Assembly: GCA_038831005.1 (NCBI GenBank)
Contig: JAWBKZ010000001.1
Coordinates: forward strand, 186,001-250,000
Direction of reading: 5' to 3'
DNA from: Ignisphaera sp.
GTDB taxonomy: Archaea > Thermoproteota > Thermoprotei_A > Sulfolobales > Ignisphaeraceae
DNA: 64,000 bases
This document shows positions 36,833-46,419 of this stretch, in pieces. A program made the position numbers and the translations under genes. Position 1 is the first letter of the stretch; the number at the start of each line of letters is the position of its first letter. The notes below the pieces were generated by a model that was given only the letters and a program-made list of their open reading frames with translations, did no database searches and was not told the DNA's origin.

Positions 36833-38215
36833 ATGAGTAACAGTTATGTTTTTGGTGTTAAAGAGCTTGACGATGTTCTAGCTGATACGCCTTACCCTGG
36901 CTCTATGGTTGTTGTTGCTGGTCATCCTGGTTCAGGTAAAACAACACTTGCATCAACAATATGCTACGCCAACACGTTAAAAGGTCATAAATGTCTCTAC
37001 ATTTCTTTCCAAGAACCTAGAGAAAAACTCTATAGAACTATGAAGAAACTAGGTATAGATCTAGAAGAGCAAGAGAAACAAAACATGTTGAAGTATCTCT
37101 GGTTTCCTGTAGTTAAAGGGATTGAGGAGATCGTTGAGGTCATAGATAGATCTATACATGATCTTAAACCTTCGGTAATAGTTGTAGACTCTGTTAATGT
37201 ATTGTTCACATACGTTTCTGATCCAGATAGACGTGCATGGCTACAGAATTACTTCTACCAGTTACCAAGATTTATTGAGTGTCTATCTATTCTTGTTGCA
37301 GAACTTCCTTTTGGTGAAGAAAAACTCTCTCTAGGGGGTATAGAGTTTGTAGCTGATATTATCCTTATACTTAAACATAGAATATCTGTTGATAGACTTG
37401 TTAGATATATGGAGATTAGAAAGGCTAGAGGTGCACCTATAAGGATGGCGCTATTTCCTTTTCAAATAGTTGAAGGTAGAGGGCTTCGGATATTTGTTCC
37501 ACCTGTTCTGAAGGAGATAACAGTACCTAAGAAGTGTTATCATTTCTTGAGTCCTGTGTTAACGAATGTATTTGAAGAAGTATGTTCAGGAGAGGTGATA
37601 CTCACTATAATGTCTCCCTATATTGATACTCTATATCCTTTGATACTTGTATTTGATATAGCTATAGCGAACAACCTTAAGCTTCTCTTCATGAGCTATA
37701 AGTATAGTGTTGATGAGCTACAGAACGCTATCTTGAAAAACATGACTAGATTTGGATTATCCTCTAACGTTATTGAAGAATTCTGTAGAAAGCGTATAGT
37801 TTTTGATGCTGTGAATCCATATACGTTCTCGTTAGAAGAACTGCTTATGGGTAAGCTCGATCTTGTGGATAGCTATAAACCAGATATACTCACTATCCAT
37901 GGTCTAGAGATGCTTAAACCAATTATAGACGAGAATCCCTATAGATTCTTCAGCCTTTTGGCGAATCTAATTCTCTATTTAAAGAAGATGGGTGTAGTAA
38001 CGTTCTTAATGTTATCTGATTTATCTAAAGAAACAACAAGAATGTTTGCAAAACTTTCCGACACAATTATACGCTTACTCTATATTAAAAAATCCGATGT
38101 TATTGTTCCCTACATTTACCTGTTTAAGAGAGGGTTAGATCCAAAGATCTACAGAGTTGATGTGGAGAACTATCTTAAGGAATTCTCTAAATCAATATCT
38201 TGTAACTCTAAATAA
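36833..38215 (+). CDS. KaiC-like RecA-superfamily ATPase
   Basis: A 460-residue protein. The first half is a KaiC/RadA-type ATPase with Walker A GHPGSGKTT (residues 30-38), LYISFQEP and Walker B VIVVDS near residue 117. The second half (about 245-455) keeps the alternating strand-helix plan of the same fold, but has no P-loop, so it looks like an inactive second domain, as in other archaeal KaiC-like proteins. Function in archaea is unclear, with signalling and regulation of motility or stress proposed. It has its own promoter. Confidence 0.8.
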   Translation: MSNSYVFGVKELDDVLADTPYPGSMVVVAGHPGSGKTTLASTICYANTLKGHKCLYISFQEPREKLYRTMKKLGIDLEEQEKQNMLKYLWFPVVKGIEEIVEVIDRSIHDLKPSVIVVDSVNVLFTYVSDPDRRAWLQNYFYQLPRFIECLSILVAELPFGEEKLSLGGIEFVADIILILKHRISVDRLVRYMEIRKARGAPIRMALFPFQIVEGRGLRIFVPPVLKEITVPKKCYHFLSPVLTNVFEEVCSGEVILTIMSPYIDTLYPLILVFDIAIANNLKLLFMSYKYSVDELQNAILKNMTRFGLSSNVIEEFCRKRIVFDAVNPYTFSLEELLMGKLDLVDSYKPDILTIHGLEMLKPIIDENPYRFFSLLANLILYLKKMGVVTFLMLSDLSKETTRMFAKLSDTIIRLLYIKKSDVIVPYIYLFKRGLDPKIYRVDVENYLKEFSKSISCNSK

Positions 38216-38437
38216 TAGAGAGTGAATGTAGAGATGTTTTGAAAATCATCGATATGTTGTAATCTATGGATAGATGTAACGGCTGTAATGGTGTGTACCA
38301 TCTCTATACATAGATTCTGAAATTTCTAGAACTTTGGAAACTGGTTAATAGGAAACATAACTATATTGCAAAGGTCCGTTATTATCGATATGGAATCATT
38401 AACACGTTTGCGTACTTCAATACAGAACACACCAGCT

Positions 38438-39604
38438 CTATAGTTTTGAAACTTCTTCACCAGGTTTAAGTACTCTATATGCATTAATGCGTGTACCTGC
38501 ACCTATTACTGCTCCGATTTTAACATATTCTCTTCCTCTTCTAGTGATCTTGAAGCTTCTCGCTATTTTTACTTCTTCTGGAACTATGTTTAACGTTATT
38601 ACTCCAGGCTCTATAACACTATTGAATCCTATAACTGAGAAACCTATGTATGATCTACTCCCTATAGTTGTGTTTTTCTGTATAGAGCTCCACACAATCT
38701 CTGTATAGGAGCCTATAGTTGTGTCTCCCTCTATTGAGACATAGCTTCTCACAAGGCTATGGCTACCCACATATGTTTTTCTACCTATATATACAGGTCC
38801 CTTAATGATAGCGTAATGATCTATCTCGACATCATCTTCAATGATTACGGGACCTTCAATAACTGCATTAGGTGATATCTTAGCGTTACTACTTATGGAT
38901 GATCTATCTATCTGCTGAAGTATGTATAGAGAAGCTCTCAGTAGATCCCATGGATACTCTACATCTATCCACCATCCACTCCATATACATGGTTTTAGCC
39001 TATATCTATTGTTTATAGTGTTTAGAGCTTCTGTAACATTTCCATAACTCTCTACATATTCTATGAACTCTTTCGGCAGTATATATGCACCACCAACAAC
39101 ATAGAGACTCTGGTATCCATGTATAGGTTTCTCTATAAATCTCTCTATAGATCCTGATTCGTCTAGAACTGCTGTACCATAGCTCTCTACATCTTCTTCG
39201 GGTATGAGAACAACGCTATAGCGGTTTTCGATATATGTGGAGAAGAGTTCTTGATACATATCTCTTGGCGCTATTATATCGCCGTAGAGGAGAACAAAGT
39301 CTCTATGAATAGAATCTTTTGCAGAAATTATTGCTCCCTCTATGTCAGGCTTCTTTTGCTGAATAAGCTCTATCTCTAGATATCTACCATATTTGACAGC
39401 TATATCCTCAAAATCCTTTGGGTTGTTTATAACCATATATACATGTCTAATACCAATACCAACTAAGTTGTTGAGAACATATTCAACAATATGTTTACCA
39501 ACAAGACTAAGGAGTGTCTTAGGTTTACCGCTAGTCAAGATCTTTATTCTTTCCCCAATACCACCAGCAAGAATTACAACAGGTATGTCTATAGCCATAG
39601 ACAC
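38438..39604 (-). CDS. GlmU-like sugar-1-phosphate nucleotidyltransferase/acetyltransferase
   Basis: A 388-residue two-domain enzyme. The N-terminal part has LAGGIGERIKILTSGKPKTLL, LLYGDI and the later FIEKP; the C-terminal third is a left-handed beta-helix built of hexapeptides (ISPNAVIEGPVIIEDDVEI and so on). Archaeal proteins of this plan activate GlcN/GlcNAc-1-phosphate, and may acetylate glucosamine-1-phosphate. Location six bases downstream of glmS supports UDP-GlcNAc synthesis. Confidence 0.85.
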   Translation of the reverse strand: MSMAIDIPVVILAGGIGERIKILTSGKPKTLLSLVGKHIVEYVLNNLVGIGIRHVYMVINNPKDFEDIAVKYGRYLEIELIQQKKPDIEGAIISAKDSIHRDFVLLYGDIIAPRDMYQELFSTYIENRYSVVLIPEEDVESYGTAVLDESGSIERFIEKPIHGYQSLYVVGGAYILPKEFIEYVESYGNVTEALNTINNRYRLKPCIWSGWWIDVEYPWDLLRASLYILQQIDRSSISSNAKISPNAVIEGPVIIEDDVEIDHYAIIKGPVYIGRKTYVGSHSLVRSYVSIEGDTTIGSYTEIVWSSIQKNTTIGSRSYIGFSVIGFNSVIEPGVITLNIVPEEVKIARSFKITRRGREYVKIGAVIGAGTRINAYRVLKPGEEVSKL

Positions 39605-39610
39605 ACCGTT

Positions 39611-41455
39611 TTATTCGACTGTGACAGTTTTTGCGAGATTCCTAGGTTTATCTGGGTTAAGACCTTTTCCAATAGCTGTATAGTAGGCTATAAGCTGATA
39701 CGGAATAGTATATACTATTGATGCTGTATAAATTGATAACCTGGGTAGCTCGAAAACGATATCAAGTCTCTTTTTAGCTTCTTCATATCCTTTTGGTACC
39801 AAGCCTATAGTCAATGCTTTTCTTGCCTTCATCTCTTCTATATTTCCTAGAATAAGTTCTCTATATTCATCATTAAGTACTGTAAAGAAAACAGGAAATC
39901 CTTCTTCAATAAGAGCTATGGGTCCGTGTTTGCTTTCTCCAGCAGGATATGCTTCTGCATGTATGTAGGCTATTTCTTTAAGCTTGAGTGCACCCTCCAT
40001 AGATATGGGTACACCTATACCTCTACCAAGATAAAAAGCATTTCCATGCTCTTTCAATTTCTCGCTAAACTTCTTTATTCGTGGTTCATAGATATTTATA
40101 ATGTTTCTCGATATCGATGGTAATTCAGAAAGTTCTCTCTCGATACTCTCTATTGTTGACATTATTTCAGATCCCAAAAGCTTAGCCAACTTAACAGCTA
40201 TAGTTATGAATACTAGAAGCTGGGATGTAAATGTTTTTGTTGCTGCAACACCTATTTCTGGACCAGCTCTAGTGTATATAGCGATATCAGATTCTCTAGG
40301 TATAGCACTATCAATAACATTGGATATAGCTATAACTCTAGCTCCTCTCTTCTTTGCCTCTCTTATAGCCATTAACGTATCTATTGTTTCACCAGATTGA
40401 CTAACAGCTACAAGTATATCTCCTTCCCTAAAGATCTTCTTAAACCTAATGTATTCAGAAGATATAAAGGTAGTTGTGTTAATTCCGCAAAGAATATTCA
40501 ACATATATTCTCCTGCTAAAGCAGCATGAAAAGATGTTCCACACCCAGTTAAAAATACTCTATCTGCATTAATCAATAGTCTAGAAACTTCCTCAACTTC
40601 ATCAACAATACTAAAGAGAGTGTTCTTAAGAGCTATGGGTTGCTCATGAATTTCTTTAAGCATGAAATGAGGGTACCCTTCCTTCATAGCCATATCTGGA
40701 GTCCAATCTATTACTCTCACTCTATTTCTCCAATCTATAGCACCTCTATCAATATTCTCTATATATATATTTGTAGGCGATATATAGCCGAAATCTCCAT
40801 CATTTAGCACGATAATCCTATTCGTATACCTTAGAAAAGCAGGTATATCACTCGCAATAAAGATAGCTCTATCTCCTACACCTATAACAAGTGGAGATAC
40901 ATTCTTGATGAAGTATATTTTGTGAGGATCAATAGAGGTGATAACCAGTAGTGCGTATGTCCCTTTGAGAATCTTTACCAATTGCTTAACAGCTTCAAGA
41001 ACTGTAAAACCATTTCTAACGAATTCTTCAACTAGATGGGGAACGACTTCACTATCTGTCTCACTAATAAATATGTGTCCCTTCTCAAGCAGCTTCTTTT
41101 TTAGTTCACTATAGTTGCTTATGATTCCGTTATGGACTACAGCTATAGTATTGCTACAGTCTGTATGAGGATGAGCATTAAAATCACTAGGCTCTCCATG
41201 TGTAGCCCATCGAGTATGCCCTATAGCTGTAGAACCATCATAATCTATGAAACCCAGCTTCGCCTCAACATCTAGAATCTTTCCTTTACTCTTTCTAACA
41301 ATAATCCTCCCATTATCAACTACTATGGCAAATCCAACTGAATCATAACCTCTATACTCTAGACTGAGAAGAGAATCCCTTATAACTAAACCAAGCTGTT
41401 TACCGAAAACTTCAGTGCCTCGAGAGCCACAAACTATACCGATAATACCGCACAA
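39611..41455 (-). CDS. glmS: glutamine-fructose-6-phosphate aminotransferase
   Basis: A 614-residue enzyme that makes glucosamine-6-phosphate. The N-terminal glutaminase has the catalytic Cys in CGIIGI, RGYDSVG, and GHTRWATHGEPS. Two SIS domains follow (TGCGTSFHAAL, VSQSGETIDTL). The start is the TTG at 41455, immediately before the catalytic Cys codon, because that Cys must be residue 1 after Met removal; GGTGAAGAG lies just upstream. A longer frame from 41482 would bury the Cys. It forms an operon with the glmU-like gene. Confidence 0.94.
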   Translation of the reverse strand: MCGIIGIVCGSRGTEVFGKQLGLVIRDSLLSLEYRGYDSVGFAIVVDNGRIIVRKSKGKILDVEAKLGFIDYDGSTAIGHTRWATHGEPSDFNAHPHTDCSNTIAVVHNGIISNYSELKKKLLEKGHIFISETDSEVVPHLVEEFVRNGFTVLEAVKQLVKILKGTYALLVITSIDPHKIYFIKNVSPLVIGVGDRAIFIASDIPAFLRYTNRIIVLNDGDFGYISPTNIYIENIDRGAIDWRNRVRVIDWTPDMAMKEGYPHFMLKEIHEQPIALKNTLFSIVDEVEEVSRLLINADRVFLTGCGTSFHAALAGEYMLNILCGINTTTFISSEYIRFKKIFREGDILVAVSQSGETIDTLMAIREAKKRGARVIAISNVIDSAIPRESDIAIYTRAGPEIGVAATKTFTSQLLVFITIAVKLAKLLGSEIMSTIESIERELSELPSISRNIINIYEPRIKKFSEKLKEHGNAFYLGRGIGVPISMEGALKLKEIAYIHAEAYPAGESKHGPIALIEEGFPVFFTVLNDEYRELILGNIEEMKARKALTIGLVPKGYEEAKKRLDIVFELPRLSIYTASIVYTIPYQLIAYYTAIGKGLNPDKPRNLAKTVTVE

Positions 41456-41570
41456 GCTCTTCACCAATGCATTACAACACATTAGCTATACCATAGTTAA
41501 GAATACACACAATAATATACTTACATTAACCATAGCTTAACCTATCTTAATCTACACGATATTGCTACAT

Positions 41571-41580
41571 AAAGTTTTAT
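41571..41580 (+). promoter_or_regulatory. TATA box for the metal-chelate ABC operon
   Basis: AAAGTTTTAT(A) at 41571-41581 is a good archaeal TATA box, about 41 bases before the substrate-binding protein start at 41622, with transcription expected near 41605 just before GGTG at 41611-41614. Confidence 0.5.
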
Positions 41581-41621
41581 ACCCCTCTAGTGCACCTTTC
41601 ATATGTATCTGGTGCATATTA

Positions 41622-42782
41622 ATGAAGCTCGATAAACACAATAATTTGATTAAACTCACAGTTATAGTGCTACTTATAGCAATATCACTATTGACAGTAG
41701 TGTTTATAGCTAGATATTTTGCTGTAGGTACAGCTAAAGAGAGGCTTGAAGAAAACTATATATCTATTGTAGATTTTGTTGGAAGAAACGTTACCATTAA
41801 AACAGGTATCAGTAGGATTGTAGCCATAGGCCCTGGAGTACTTAGACTTGTGGCTTATCTAGATGCTGTAGATCTTGTCGTAGGTGTTGAAGAAGCAGAG
41901 CATCAGTGGAGTAGGATTGGAAGAGATTATGCTATGGCTTATGGAGATATATTTGTTAATCTATCTGTAGTAGGTCCAGGAGGTCCTCGGAATCCCCCAG
42001 ACCCAGAGAAAATAAGAGCTGTTAAACCCGACTTGGTTCTCATGTCTAGAGCATATGTGGAGCTATATAATCCTGATAGACTTGCTGAAGAAGTTGGTGC
42101 ACCAGTTGTTGTGATAGATTATGGTGAAGCAGGTTACCTAGATATAGATGCCTTCAAATCTACCTTAAGGTTTTTGGGTAAAATACTCAATAGAGAGGAT
42201 AGAGCTAAAGAGTTGTGTAGCTATATAGATCAAATAGTTATCGACTTAAGGAACAGAGTTATCGGTATAATGCCTAAACCAACTGTTTATGTAGGTGCAG
42301 TATCCTATAAAGGTAGACAGCCATTTACATCATCCCAAATAGCATTCCCACCTCTAACACTCATAGATACACCATCTATAGTTGATTCCCTGGACAATAG
42401 ACGTGGCTTTATATCTCTAGACTTTGAGTATATACTGCAGAAGCAACCCGATGTAGTATTCATAGATCTGAATAATCTCGATGTTGTGTTAAACGATTTC
42501 AATAAAGATCGCCAGAAGTTCTGTAGCTTGAATGCATTTAAGAATGGAAGGGTGTACTCTATACTTCCATACAATTATTACCACACTAATGTAGCTACAG
42601 CATTAGCTGATGCGTACTACATTGGTAAGACTCTGTATCCCGAGAGATTTAGTGATATAGATCCTGAGCAAAAAGCTGATGAAATCTACAAAACTTTTCT
42701 AGGCAAAGAGATTTACAGAATGTTTTTAGAAGGTTTTGGGAGAGGCTTTAGCAATCTTAGTGATCTGTTTGAATGTAGTTAA
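41622..42782 (+). CDS. ABC importer substrate-binding protein (iron/cobalamin class)
   Basis: About 386 residues. A membrane anchor/signal (residues about 10-30) precedes a FepB/BtuF-type class III binding fold: RIVAIGPGVLRLVAYL, VGVEEAE, AVKPDLVLMS, and VVVIDYGEAG, then a helix-linked second lobe with FSLNAFKNGRVYSILP-like end (CSLNAFKNGRVYSILP). The start is taken at 41622 because GGTG lies seven bases upstream, although the frame opens at 41562. It probably binds an iron chelate, cobamide or metal-cofactor complex outside the cell. Confidence 0.82.
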   Translation: MKLDKHNNLIKLTVIVLLIAISLLTVVFIARYFAVGTAKERLEENYISIVDFVGRNVTIKTGISRIVAIGPGVLRLVAYLDAVDLVVGVEEAEHQWSRIGRDYAMAYGDIFVNLSVVGPGGPRNPPDPEKIRAVKPDLVLMSRAYVELYNPDRLAEEVGAPVVVIDYGEAGYLDIDAFKSTLRFLGKILNREDRAKELCSYIDQIVIDLRNRVIGIMPKPTVYVGAVSYKGRQPFTSSQIAFPPLTLIDTPSIVDSLDNRRGFISLDFEYILQKQPDVVFIDLNNLDVVLNDFNKDRQKFCSLNAFKNGRVYSILPYNYYHTNVATALADAYYIGKTLYPERFSDIDPEQKADEIYKTFLGKEIYRMFLEGFGRGFSNLSDLFECS

Positions 42783-42792
42783 AGGTGTGGAT

Positions 42793-43854
42793 ATGGCTCT
42801 AGAAATAAGTACAAAACTTTTTTCGTATAGATCTTTGATTATTTTAGTGCTTTTCATACTTCTACTCATACTCATACCCATAGCTTCTTCGATAGGTCTA
42901 TATCGTGTAACCTTTCTAGATGTTGTGAGAGTTTCTTTAGGTCATAAGCTACCAGAAGATGAATATATAGCTCTTTGGCTACGTATGCGTAGAACTTTTG
43001 TAGGTATTATCGTAGGTGCTCTTTTAGCTGGTGGAGGTGTAGTTTCGCAAGCGGTTTTCAAAAATCCTCTAGCTTCGCCATTCACATTAGGGATTTCTCA
43101 TGCAGCTGCTCTAGGTGTAGCAGTATCTCTTACGATAGGTTATGGAGGCAGATTCTATACATGGTTTACCGCTATATCGAATCCCTATATACTTCCATTT
43201 TCAGCCTTTATATTTGCTTCAATACAGAGTATCTTAGTGCTCTTTCTAGCCTATAGAGCTGGTCTATCACCTTACGCTTTAGTTCTATCGTCTATAGCCA
43301 TGTCATTTATATATCAATCTATCTTAGCCATTCTACAGTACCTAGTTCTAAATGAGCTTCAGATAGCCACAATAGTTTTCTGGATGTTTGGTGATCTAAG
43401 TAGAGTAGGAAACTTAGAGCTACTAATATTAGCTGTAGGCTTTATACCCATAACTTTATTATACATGTTTATGCATCTAGATCTAGACCTGATCTCTCTC
43501 AGTGATGAAGTTGCATATGCTTCAGGCACTAACCCTAAGAGACTAAGATTCATTGCTATGTTTATAGCTGCACTAGGTACAGCTTTCGCTATATCTTTTG
43601 TAGGCATACTAGCCTTTTTATGTCTAGTTGCTCCACATATAGCTAGATCTATTATAGGTAATTCGCATAAATACCTCATACCATCTTCAATGCTTATAGG
43701 TTCTATACTTGCTGTAGGAGCTGATATAGTTTCTAGAGTTATTCTCTTTCCACGAACTCTCCCTATAGGTATTGTGCTTTCATTCATAGGAACACCTCTA
43801 TTGATATTCTTACTGTTTAGAGGTGGTGGATATAGCTATCATAAAGGTTATTGA
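42793..43854 (+). CDS. ABC importer permease (FecCD/BtuC family)
   Basis: A 353-residue membrane protein of about 10 helices. Family signatures include LRMRRTFVGIIVGALLAGGGVVSQAVFKNPLASPFTLGIS, the region LGTAFAISFVGILAFLCLVAPHIARSIIG, and PIGIVLSFIGTPLLIFLL. It starts at 42793, with AAAGGTGTGG directly upstream; an earlier ATG in the frame lies inside the binding-protein gene. Two copies with two ATPases form the importer. Confidence 0.92.
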   Translation: MALEISTKLFSYRSLIILVLFILLLILIPIASSIGLYRVTFLDVVRVSLGHKLPEDEYIALWLRMRRTFVGIIVGALLAGGGVVSQAVFKNPLASPFTLGISHAAALGVAVSLTIGYGGRFYTWFTAISNPYILPFSAFIFASIQSILVLFLAYRAGLSPYALVLSSIAMSFIYQSILAILQYLVLNELQIATIVFWMFGDLSRVGNLELLILAVGFIPITLLYMFMHLDLDLISLSDEVAYASGTNPKRLRFIAMFIAALGTAFAISFVGILAFLCLVAPHIARSIIGNSHKYLIPSSMLIGSILAVGADIVSRVILFPRTLPIGIVLSFIGTPLLIFLLFRGGGYSYHKGY

Positions 43855-44587
43855 TGTATGCGTAAACTATGGCTCTCATAGAGCTTTAAACAATATATCG
43901 CTAGAGGTTATGCCTAGAGAGGTAGTGACTGTTGTAGGTCCTAATGGTAGTGGTAAAACAACTCTATTGAAAACAATAGATAGAATACTTAAGCCAATCA
44001 GAGGATCTATATATATAGATGGTAGAAATACCGAGAGCTATGTTCAGCGTGAATTAGCTAAAGTTGTGGCATACGTTCCTCAGAAAATAGACTTAGGAAC
44101 ATATATGACTGTGATTGATTTTGTTTTAACAGGTAGAAGACCTTATGCAGAATTCAGCTACAGCAAGATGGATGTAGATAGAGCTGTAAACGCTTTAAGA
44201 GCTGTAAATGCTGAACACCTAATGCTAAGGAAACTTAATCAACTTAGTGGAGGTGAGCTACAGAGGGTGGTTATAGCTAGAGCACTTGCATCAGAACCCA
44301 AGATACTTCTACTAGATGAACCAACAGCTAATCTAGATCCAAGATACCAGCTAGAGGTACTGAGTCTCATCAAGAAGCTCTCGCTTGAGAATGGTATCGC
44401 TGTTATTATGGCTATACATGATCTTAGCCATGCCTATAGATTTTCAGATAAAGTTATCATGATTAAAAATAGCGAGATAGTTGCTATAGGTCATCCAGAG
44501 GAGATACTCACGGAAGAAAATATAGAAAAGGTTTTTGAAGTTAGGGCCAAGGTCTTTAGAGATATCAAGGCTATAGTGATTGGCTAA
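43823..44587 (+). CDS. ABC importer ATPase (FecE/BtuD family)
   Basis: A 254-residue ATPase with Walker A GPNGSGKTT near residues 38-46, signature LSGGE near 144, Walker B KILLLDEPTANLDP and a switch His in AIHDLSHA. It starts with GTG (at 43823 or 43826) and overlaps the permease by about 30 bases. It powers the iron/cobalamin-type importer encoded directly upstream. Confidence 0.92.
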   Translation: MVDIAIIKVIDVCVNYGSHRALNNISLEVMPREVVTVVGPNGSGKTTLLKTIDRILKPIRGSIYIDGRNTESYVQRELAKVVAYVPQKIDLGTYMTVIDFVLTGRRPYAEFSYSKMDVDRAVNALRAVNAEHLMLRKLNQLSGGELQRVVIARALASEPKILLLDEPTANLDPRYQLEVLSLIKKLSLENGIAVIMAIHDLSHAYRFSDKVIMIKNSEIVAIGHPEEILTEENIEKVFEVRAKVFRDIKAIVIG

Positions 44588-44594
44588 ACATTAT

Positions 44595-45293
44595 TTACTG
44601 TGTGTATGTATCAACAATAATTCTGTATGGTACTTTCTCTATCTTCATTATACCCCTACCGATAACAGCGTTAATGGCTTCACCAGCACATACTAGACAT
44701 AGAACTTTATCACCTATTCTAATACTTCTTGGTTCAGCAACAAGTTCACCGCATTTCGAGCATCTCAAACTTCTGAATATAGGTGCTCTCTCTACTTCTT
44801 CAACTATCTCTACAGTTTGTACGAGAAATTCTTCTTCTGGTAGATCAGCCATTCTATAGCCTATCTCTTCCCATATCCTCCTCAACTCTTCTGTTTCTTC
44901 AGATGTAGCTTTTCTCTCAACAACAACTTTCTCAAACAGCTTTACTGCTTTCTCGGAAAAGTATTTAGCTCTAAGTTTTTCAGAATCTATATATACTCTA
45001 ACACCTCTCCTGTTTCCCCTCTTGAATAGAGTTAATGCATTCTTGCCCAAGTCGAGGTATATCAAGGAATTGTTCCCAAAACTACATCCCGTAGCCACTT
45101 GTACACCATCAACAAGACAGTTATTTACTTCAACAATAGCTACAACTTTTTCTTCAACTGTATCAATAGCACTAGCCTTACTAATACCAAGTTTACTCAT
45201 AGCTATTTCAGACATCCTGAGTCCCAGAATCAGGAAAGGACATATATGTCCATGTAGTTCTCTAGCCTTCTCTATAAGCTCTTTAGATACCAT
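44595..45293 (-). CDS. FmdE-family protein with C-terminal zinc ribbon
   Basis: About 232 residues. The N-terminal domain has ELHGHICPFLILGLRMSE and GCSFGNN (FmdE/molybdenum metabolism family; Cys and His bind a metal), followed by a helical linker and a zinc ribbon with CSKCGE and CLVC. FmdE was named from a formylmethanofuran dehydrogenase cluster but most members are stand-alone. The start at 45293 is preferred, with GGTG six bases upstream, over a GTG three codons earlier. It converges on the ABC importer; a link to the imported metal is an inference. Confidence 0.82.
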   Translation of the reverse strand: MVSKELIEKARELHGHICPFLILGLRMSEIAMSKLGISKASAIDTVEEKVVAIVEVNNCLVDGVQVATGCSFGNNSLIYLDLGKNALTLFKRGNRRGVRVYIDSEKLRAKYFSEKAVKLFEKVVVERKATSEETEELRRIWEEIGYRMADLPEEEFLVQTVEIVEEVERAPIFRSLRCSKCGELVAEPRSIRIGDKVLCLVCAGEAINAVIGRGIMKIEKVPYRIIVDTYTQ

Positions 45294-45302
45294 GATGAGC
45301 AC

Positions 45303-45663
45303 CAGATAACTAGATAAAGTGCACCAGTATATAAACTCTTTCTAACGTTATTCAGTACAAAATGCTCCTCTATATGAACTCAATATCTATATAATCATAT
45401 TTATATACAACATAACTTCATTGTTATATCAAGTATAGTCAATAACTAAACACTAACACATCTATTCAATATAATACTATTTAATACGATACGATGCCCA
45501 TTCTATGGAGCACGAATAATACTGTAGGTCTTCCCAACCATACATTATAGAGGAACACGGATTAAGATGCAGATGTAAGTACATAGAAAGAGGTAGAGGC
45601 TCAATATATACTCTATTATAGTGGACTATTCGTGTGATCGATATTATGTAGCATCCTTTATAC
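45303..45663. other. intergenic stretch, nothing identified
   Basis: About 360 bases, AT-rich, between the FmdE gene and the DUF3782 gene. No frame, repeat or RNA signal seen. Confidence 0.5.
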
Positions 45664-46419
45664 CTATCTTCTATAGATACTTCCTGCTCTTATCTCGATT
45701 TCAAGACTTCTAGCCAATTCTATAGCTCTTTCGGTTACAGAGGCACCTACAACCAACTTCTTCGGCTTTATTCCAACAACTTCTTCGTAGAGTTTAGCTA
45801 CTCGCTCAAATTCGCTAATATCACCTCTATCTACATGAGCTTTATATTCAACTAATACATGTTCCTTATCTCTAATTAGAACATCCACTTCTATAAGTGA
45901 TGAAACCCCATAAACAATACCCCTATTATCATAGTAAACCCATCTCTCAACACGATACCCTTTGAGAAGATCTCCAACCAGATAACTTATAGCAGACCTA
46001 AACGCTTCCTCAGTTACAACACCATATCTATTGCCAATTGCATATACTGATGCTCTGAGTCTTATCATCTCCTCTTGTAGTTCTTTTATTGCTTCGCCTT
46101 GTCTAGCTATTGCTTCTTGTAGTTCTCTTATTGCTTTGCCGTGTTCTGCTACTGTTTTTTGTAGTTCTTTTATTGCTTCGCCTTGTCTAGCTATTGCTTC
46201 TTGTAGTTCTCTTATTGCTTTGCCGTGTTCTGCTACTGTTTTTTGTAGTTCTCTAATAGCTTTAATGTGCTCAATAATGATCTCTTTTAGGCTTTTCAAC
46301 TCATCTATAACTGTACTTAAACCAATCAATCCTGCTATAGCATATCTAAATTCCTCATCCTCTTTGAGGAGTCTTAATACTTCATGCTTTAGTTCACTCA
46401 ATCTTATATCGCTAGCCAC
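45664..46419 (-). CDS. DUF3782 protein: coiled coil plus PD-(D/E)XK-type domain
   Basis: A 251-residue protein. Residues about 40-125 are a coiled coil of 14-residue units (AIRELQEAIARQGE; AIKELQKTVAEHGK). Residues 130-250 form a restriction-endonuclease-like domain: EVDVLIRDKEHVLVEYKAH supplies D179, E191 and K193, with E137 upstream. Such DUF3782 proteins are abundant and variable in thermophilic archaea and are presumed nucleases, perhaps of mobile or defence origin. The DNA encoding the coiled coil contains identical 84-base tandem repeats. Confidence 0.78.
   Translation of the reverse strand: MASDIRLSELKHEVLRLLKEDEEFRYAIAGLIGLSTVIDELKSLKEIIIEHIKAIRELQKTVAEHGKAIRELQEAIARQGEAIKELQKTVAEHGKAIRELQEAIARQGEAIKELQEEMIRLRASVYAIGNRYGVVTEEAFRSAISYLVGDLLKGYRVERWVYYDNRGIVYGVSSLIEVDVLIRDKEHVLVEYKAHVDRGDISEFERVAKLYEEVVGIKPKKLVVGASVTERAIELARSLEIEIRAGSIYRR
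46075..46260. repeat. 84-base tandem repeat within the DUF3782 gene
   Basis: Two copies (46075-46158 and 46159-46242) appear identical, followed by the start of a third (46243-46260). Each 84-base unit contains two related 42-base halves, each encoding 14 residues of coiled coil. Near-identity of the copies at DNA level suggests recent duplication by slippage or recombination, and the number of units may vary between strains. Confidence 0.85.
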
